Under the pieces are notes generated by a model that did no database searches, was not told the origin of the DNA, and saw only the letters and a list, made by a program, of their open reading frames with translations. Position numbers and translations under genes: made by a program. From assembly GCF_009834345.1 (NCBI RefSeq), contig NZ_CP035042.1, positions 3,348,001 through 3,412,000 of the forward strand: 64,000 nucleotides of DNA. Direction: 5' to 3'. The stretch is from Billgrantia tianxiuensis. Its GTDB lineage: Bacteria > Pseudomonadota > Gammaproteobacteria > Pseudomonadales > Halomonadaceae. Shown here in pieces: positions 61,418 through 64,000 of this stretch (position 1 is the first letter of the stretch; every line of letters begins with the position of its first letter).

Positions 61418-62440
61418 AACGAGAGGCTGCCTCGTCTGCGTGCTCACTCTCTTGCTGTTGAGCGGTTGTGGCGGAGAGGGCGAAGGTGCGGCCAGGCTGG
61501 CGGAATACCAACAGGCGCTGGCAGAGGCGCTGAAGCAGCCACTACCGGAAAGGGCCGCTCCGCCCAATATCGGCGCCCTTCCGACCGTGCCGAGCGCCTC
61601 CATGACATCGGAGAAACCCGCGAGAGCATGCTCGATATCTATGCCCTGCGCGAGTGCCAGATCACTTCCCTCGTCGCCGCCCGCAACAACCAGCTCGGTC
61701 GCGTGGCGCCACCCAGCCAGCAATGGATCTACGAGCTCGAGCTCTGGCGCCGACTGCACGCCTGCTGGCACAGTGACGTGCCGGATGAGTTGGGCGAAAC
61801 CGACCGCAACCGCCTCGAGCGGCTGACACGCACCAAGACTGAGCAGTTGCCCCTGGTGAGCTGGAACAGCCTGTTCGATTCCGAAGAGTGGATCCGCAGC
61901 TTCTCTCGTGCGAGCTCACCCCTGGCACCTGACGACACCCGTGGGATCGAGGCTCAATTCGAAGCCATGGCCTGGCTGCACCAGGCCACACTCAATCAGT
62001 TCAATCCGGCATGGAGCCATGCATCCTCCACGCTGGAGAACCACTTGAAGTCCCTGCGCAGCCGCCCACTGACGGCCGAACTACTGCGTGCGTTGCTGCT
62101 CGCCGAGCAGCGCTTGGGGGAAGCAACCGAGCTTTTGGTCAACAGCCTCGCTCACAACGATACCTGTCGCGCACTCGAAGCATCACCCCAGGAATTGCAC
62201 CAGCGGTTGACCGACACCCCGGCATACGAGTGGCTGGAACAGCTCGAGACACTGGCTACCCGCTGGCTAGCTGCGATGGACGAGCTGTTCGAGAGCCACG
62301 TCTCTCCTCCCGCTGCGGTTGACGAGTATCGTCAGCGCTGGCTCTCACTGGAAAATCCGGACGCTCCCTTGCCCGCCCTGCGCCAGGCCCGCCGTGACCA
62401 CCGTCAGCATTGGCATGCCCTGGCCGAGCGCTGCTCATGA
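61389..62440 (+). CDS. DUF3080-family lipoprotein, interrupted by a -1 frameshift
   Basis: N-terminal lipoprotein signal (CVLTLLLLSGCGGEGEG, lipobox LLSGC) is in one frame, followed by ARLAEYQQALAEALKQ. The main body (DRAERLHDIGETRESMLDIY to 62440) is in another. Repair at the short C run 61581-61582 gives IGALPDRAERLHDIG and a ~350-residue protein with the DUF3080 pattern (LREC..TSLVAARNNQLGRV). Function unknown; envelope-located. Start at 61389 follows GGGAGTCGCGA and overlaps the MATE gene end. Confidence 0.8.
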
Positions 62441-62575
62441 AAAGGCGTCGTCGGACTTAACTTGCACGGCAACTCTGTGATATTGGTGAACCGTAAGAGG
62501 TAGGAGTCGATCCCGTCAGCCTTGCCGTAGCCGTGAGCTTACCGCTCGGCCCATGCAGAATCTGGAGGGAGGAAC

Positions 62576-63289
62576 ATGGGTATGACACTGTCACCCCGCC
62601 CTGCCCGGGTCATCGACCTGGAAACGATGCGCCAGAAGCTCCAGGCCAAGCGCCGCCTGGTACGCCTCTCCCCTGAGCTCGACGGTCTCGAGATGGTCTA
62701 TAGCCTGGCCTCGGACCCCGACTCCCTCTACGGCATGCCCATTCTTGCCTGGGGCCTGCGTGAGAATGGCGACGTGGTTGGCCTTGTCCCTTGGATGGAA
62801 ACGCTGACCCCGTGCCACCTTCTCGATGATGCCGAACACGGCTGCTTCGTGGGTTACCGCGATCCCGAGACCGAGGAGCTTCTCGAGGTTCCCCCGCCAC
62901 ACAAGGCCTGCGAACTGACGCATGCCGCCGCCTATTTCGACTACGAAGAAACCCGCGAGATCACCCTCATTCAGCAGATCCCCGATACCCAGGGCACCCA
63001 TGCCCTATGCATCGACGACGACAGTCGCCCCTGGCAGCTCAAGCAGGTATTCGGCTGGCGCCTATACAGCGATGGCAACGTGGAAGCACTTCTGGCCGAT
63101 GAGACGCTTGTCGAGTCGACGCCGATCCTGCCTGGCGATGCCTGCCTCTACCCCGGCCGCAGCCGTCACAGGGTGGTCTACTTTTTCCAGCGCAGCATTG
63201 CCAATCGAATCCGTGAACAGGATCCAGGCACTCTCGAGGCTCTGGCGTTGATGGTCATCCCCTGCGCCGCGGAAGGAGCCGGCAACTGA
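62576..63289 (+). CDS. Conserved protein of unknown function
   Basis: 237 residues, soluble, no signal peptide or helix. It opens MGMTLSPRPARVIDLETMRQKL after a strong GGAGGGAGGAAC site. It contains GLRENGDVVGLVPWME and a later pair LLADETLVESTPILPGD and CLYPGRSRHRVVYFFQR, a composition suggesting beta-sheet. I recognise no family and no catalytic motif. Confidence 0.75.
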   Translation: MGMTLSPRPARVIDLETMRQKLQAKRRLVRLSPELDGLEMVYSLASDPDSLYGMPILAWGLRENGDVVGLVPWMETLTPCHLLDDAEHGCFVGYRDPETEELLEVPPPHKACELTHAAAYFDYEETREITLIQQIPDTQGTHALCIDDDSRPWQLKQVFGWRLYSDGNVEALLADETLVESTPILPGDACLYPGRSRHRVVYFFQRSIANRIREQDPGTLEALALMVIPCAAEGAGN

Positions 63290-63323
63290 ACGAATGGCAG
63301 TGAGCGGGCGGGCTGGCAGTACA

Positions 63324-63581
63324 TCAGCCTAAACGGATAAAGTAGAGATACTGCCCGTCCGACTCCTGCTGCGAGATCAGCTCATGGCCGAGAAAGCTAC
63401 AAAACTTGGGCACGTCCCGAGTGGTCGCCGGATCCGTGGCGATCACCTTGAGAATCTCGCCAGGCTGCATGTCGCGCACTTTGTTGTGCATCAGCATGAT
63501 GGGCTCCGGGCAGTAGAGTCCGGTCGTATCCAGCTCAACCTGATGGGTGAAGGTGGGCTGTGAGTCGGCGGTATTCGTCAT
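63324..63581 (-). CDS. tusA: TusA-family sulfurtransferase
   Basis: 85 residues. The cysteine motif [19 protein letters not shown] (CPxP) carries the persulfide; the rest matches TusA ([27 protein letters not shown]). TusA relays sulfur from IscS to TusBCD for 2-thiouridine in tRNA. Divergent from the ABM-fold gene. Confidence 0.94.
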   Translation of the reverse strand: MTNTADSQPTFTHQVELDTTGLYCPEPIMLMHNKVRDMQPGEILKVIATDPATTRDVPKFCSFLGHELISQQESDGQYLYFIRLG

Positions 63582-63610
63582 CGATCGACCTCGGCGTAGG
63601 GAGCTGCTAG

Positions 63611-63898
63611 ATGATCAAGATCATTATCGAACGTCGTATCATGCCTGGCCTGGAAGAGGAATACGAGGAGGCGGCGCGCGAAGCCATGCGTCACTCGCTC
63701 GGCGCCAAAGGGTTCGTGGGTGGAGAGACCCTGGTCGAACGCGGCCACAGCGACCGGCGTCTGATGATCGTCAAATGGCGCGACCTGAACGCCTGGAACG
63801 AATGGTACACCAGCGAAGAACGCTCCAGGGCAATGCAGCGCATTCTGCCGCTGCTGACCGAGGACGAGACCATCCGCATCTATGAACCCTCCTACTGA
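63611..63898 (+). CDS. Antibiotic biosynthesis monooxygenase (ABM) fold protein
   Basis: 95 residues, ferredoxin-like ABM fold: [58 protein letters not shown]. Such proteins are small dimeric oxygenases or stress-related proteins; substrate unknown. Start preceded by GTAGGGAGCTGCTAG. Confidence 0.85.
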   Translation: MIKIIIERRIMPGLEEEYEEAAREAMRHSLGAKGFVGGETLVERGHSDRRLMIVKWRDLNAWNEWYTSEERSRAMQRILPLLTEDETIRIYEPSY

Positions 63899-63913
63899 GA
63901 GGAGTTCATGTCG

Positions 63914-64000
63914 TCAGTCTCGTAGCCTGACGTGCACCGTGACCTCTTCACGGTCGTGATAGAGATGCCGGCAGCGCAGCATAGCGCGCACACCGGCATC
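63914..64000 (-). CDS. C-terminal end of an unidentified leftward gene (partial)
   Basis: The leftward frame is open from the right edge and ends with TGA at 63914-63916. It encodes DAGVRAMLRCRHLYHDREEV then TVHVRLRD. It is convergent with the ABM gene and codon use fits the neighbours. Too short to identify. Confidence 0.45.
   Translation of the reverse strand, partial: DAGVRAMLRCRHLYHDREEVTVHVRLRD

Overview
The window is about 64 kb of dense, GC-rich gammaproteobacterial chromosome. The gene set points to a halophilic member of the Halomonadaceae (Halomonas or a close relative): an ectoine hydroxylase, a proline catabolism and Na+/proline symport locus, a GlpSTPQ-type glycerol ABC importer, an RHH-less PutA next to an AraC regulator, SufT-type SUF genes, and DUF3549, DUF3080 and YqcC family proteins. 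I see no prophage, insertion sequence, CRISPR array or rRNA. There is one tRNA, tRNA-Gly(CCC).

Layout. 1-5.4 kb: glycerol uptake and phosphorylation operon (glpK-glpS-glpT-glpP-glpQ, leftward, running off the left edge), preceded by a cluster of GlpR-like operators. 5.8-7.9 kb: Pmp3-domain membrane protein, CBS protein, a candidate leftward small RNA with a strong terminator, tRNA-Gly, membrane-anchored protein. 7.9-13.7 kb: proline module (AraC regulator, putA, putP). 14.2-15.7 kb: two OmpW porin-like proteins. 15.8-18.9 kb: gamma-glutamylcyclotransferase-like protein with a (CTGGT)8 tandem repeat upstream, YqcC, and a cystine-type polar amino acid ABC transporter. 19.2-22.9 kb: DUF3549, retropepsin-like protease plus RimK, SanA-like protein. 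23.0-29.3 kb: sufR-sufB-sufC-sufD-sufS-sufT, with an IscR-type operator. 29.5-32.9 kb: a GGDEF/EAL membrane protein, an Lrp regulator, an NDUFA9-like SDR. 32.9-36 kb: PhoU-like protein and Na+/Pi cotransporter, deaminase, lipoprotein. 36-43 kb: LysR with MFS transporter, PRPP-synthetase homologue translationally coupled to an AMP-phosphorylase-type enzyme, PanE-like reductase, methyltransferase. 43.2-49.5 kb: ectD, YbhB-like protein, flavodoxin-fold reductase, fadBA. 49.8-59.8 kb: SlyA-like MarR, UspA, Uup ABC-F, TatD, a fused E1 2-oxoacid dehydrogenase coupled to a malonyltransferase-like protein with a divergent LysR, EpmC. 60-64 kb: MATE pump, DUF3080 lipoprotein, TusA, ABM-fold protein.

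The most striking feature is shared by seven genes: rimK, the GGDEF/EAL gene, a GcvA-like lysR, the flavodoxin-fold reductase, the fused E1, the MATE pump and the DUF3080 lipoprotein. Each is broken by exactly one missing base, always in a C or G run. Restoring one C/G gives a continuous, family-like protein each time. This looks like homopolymer undercalling in the assembly rather than seven independent pseudogenes, so these loci are annotated as single genes with a frameshift.

The most interesting biology beyond that is: (i) the AMP-phosphorylase/PRPP-synthetase-like pair, a possible AMP-to-PRPP ribose salvage route; (ii) the E1-acyltransferase-LysR island, with no E2/E3 partner in sight; (iii) a 163-bp array of consecutive perfect mini-hairpins at 51.4-51.6 kb; (iv) a three-way-junction palindromic element inside the suf operon; (v) the pentanucleotide repeat that could be phase variable.
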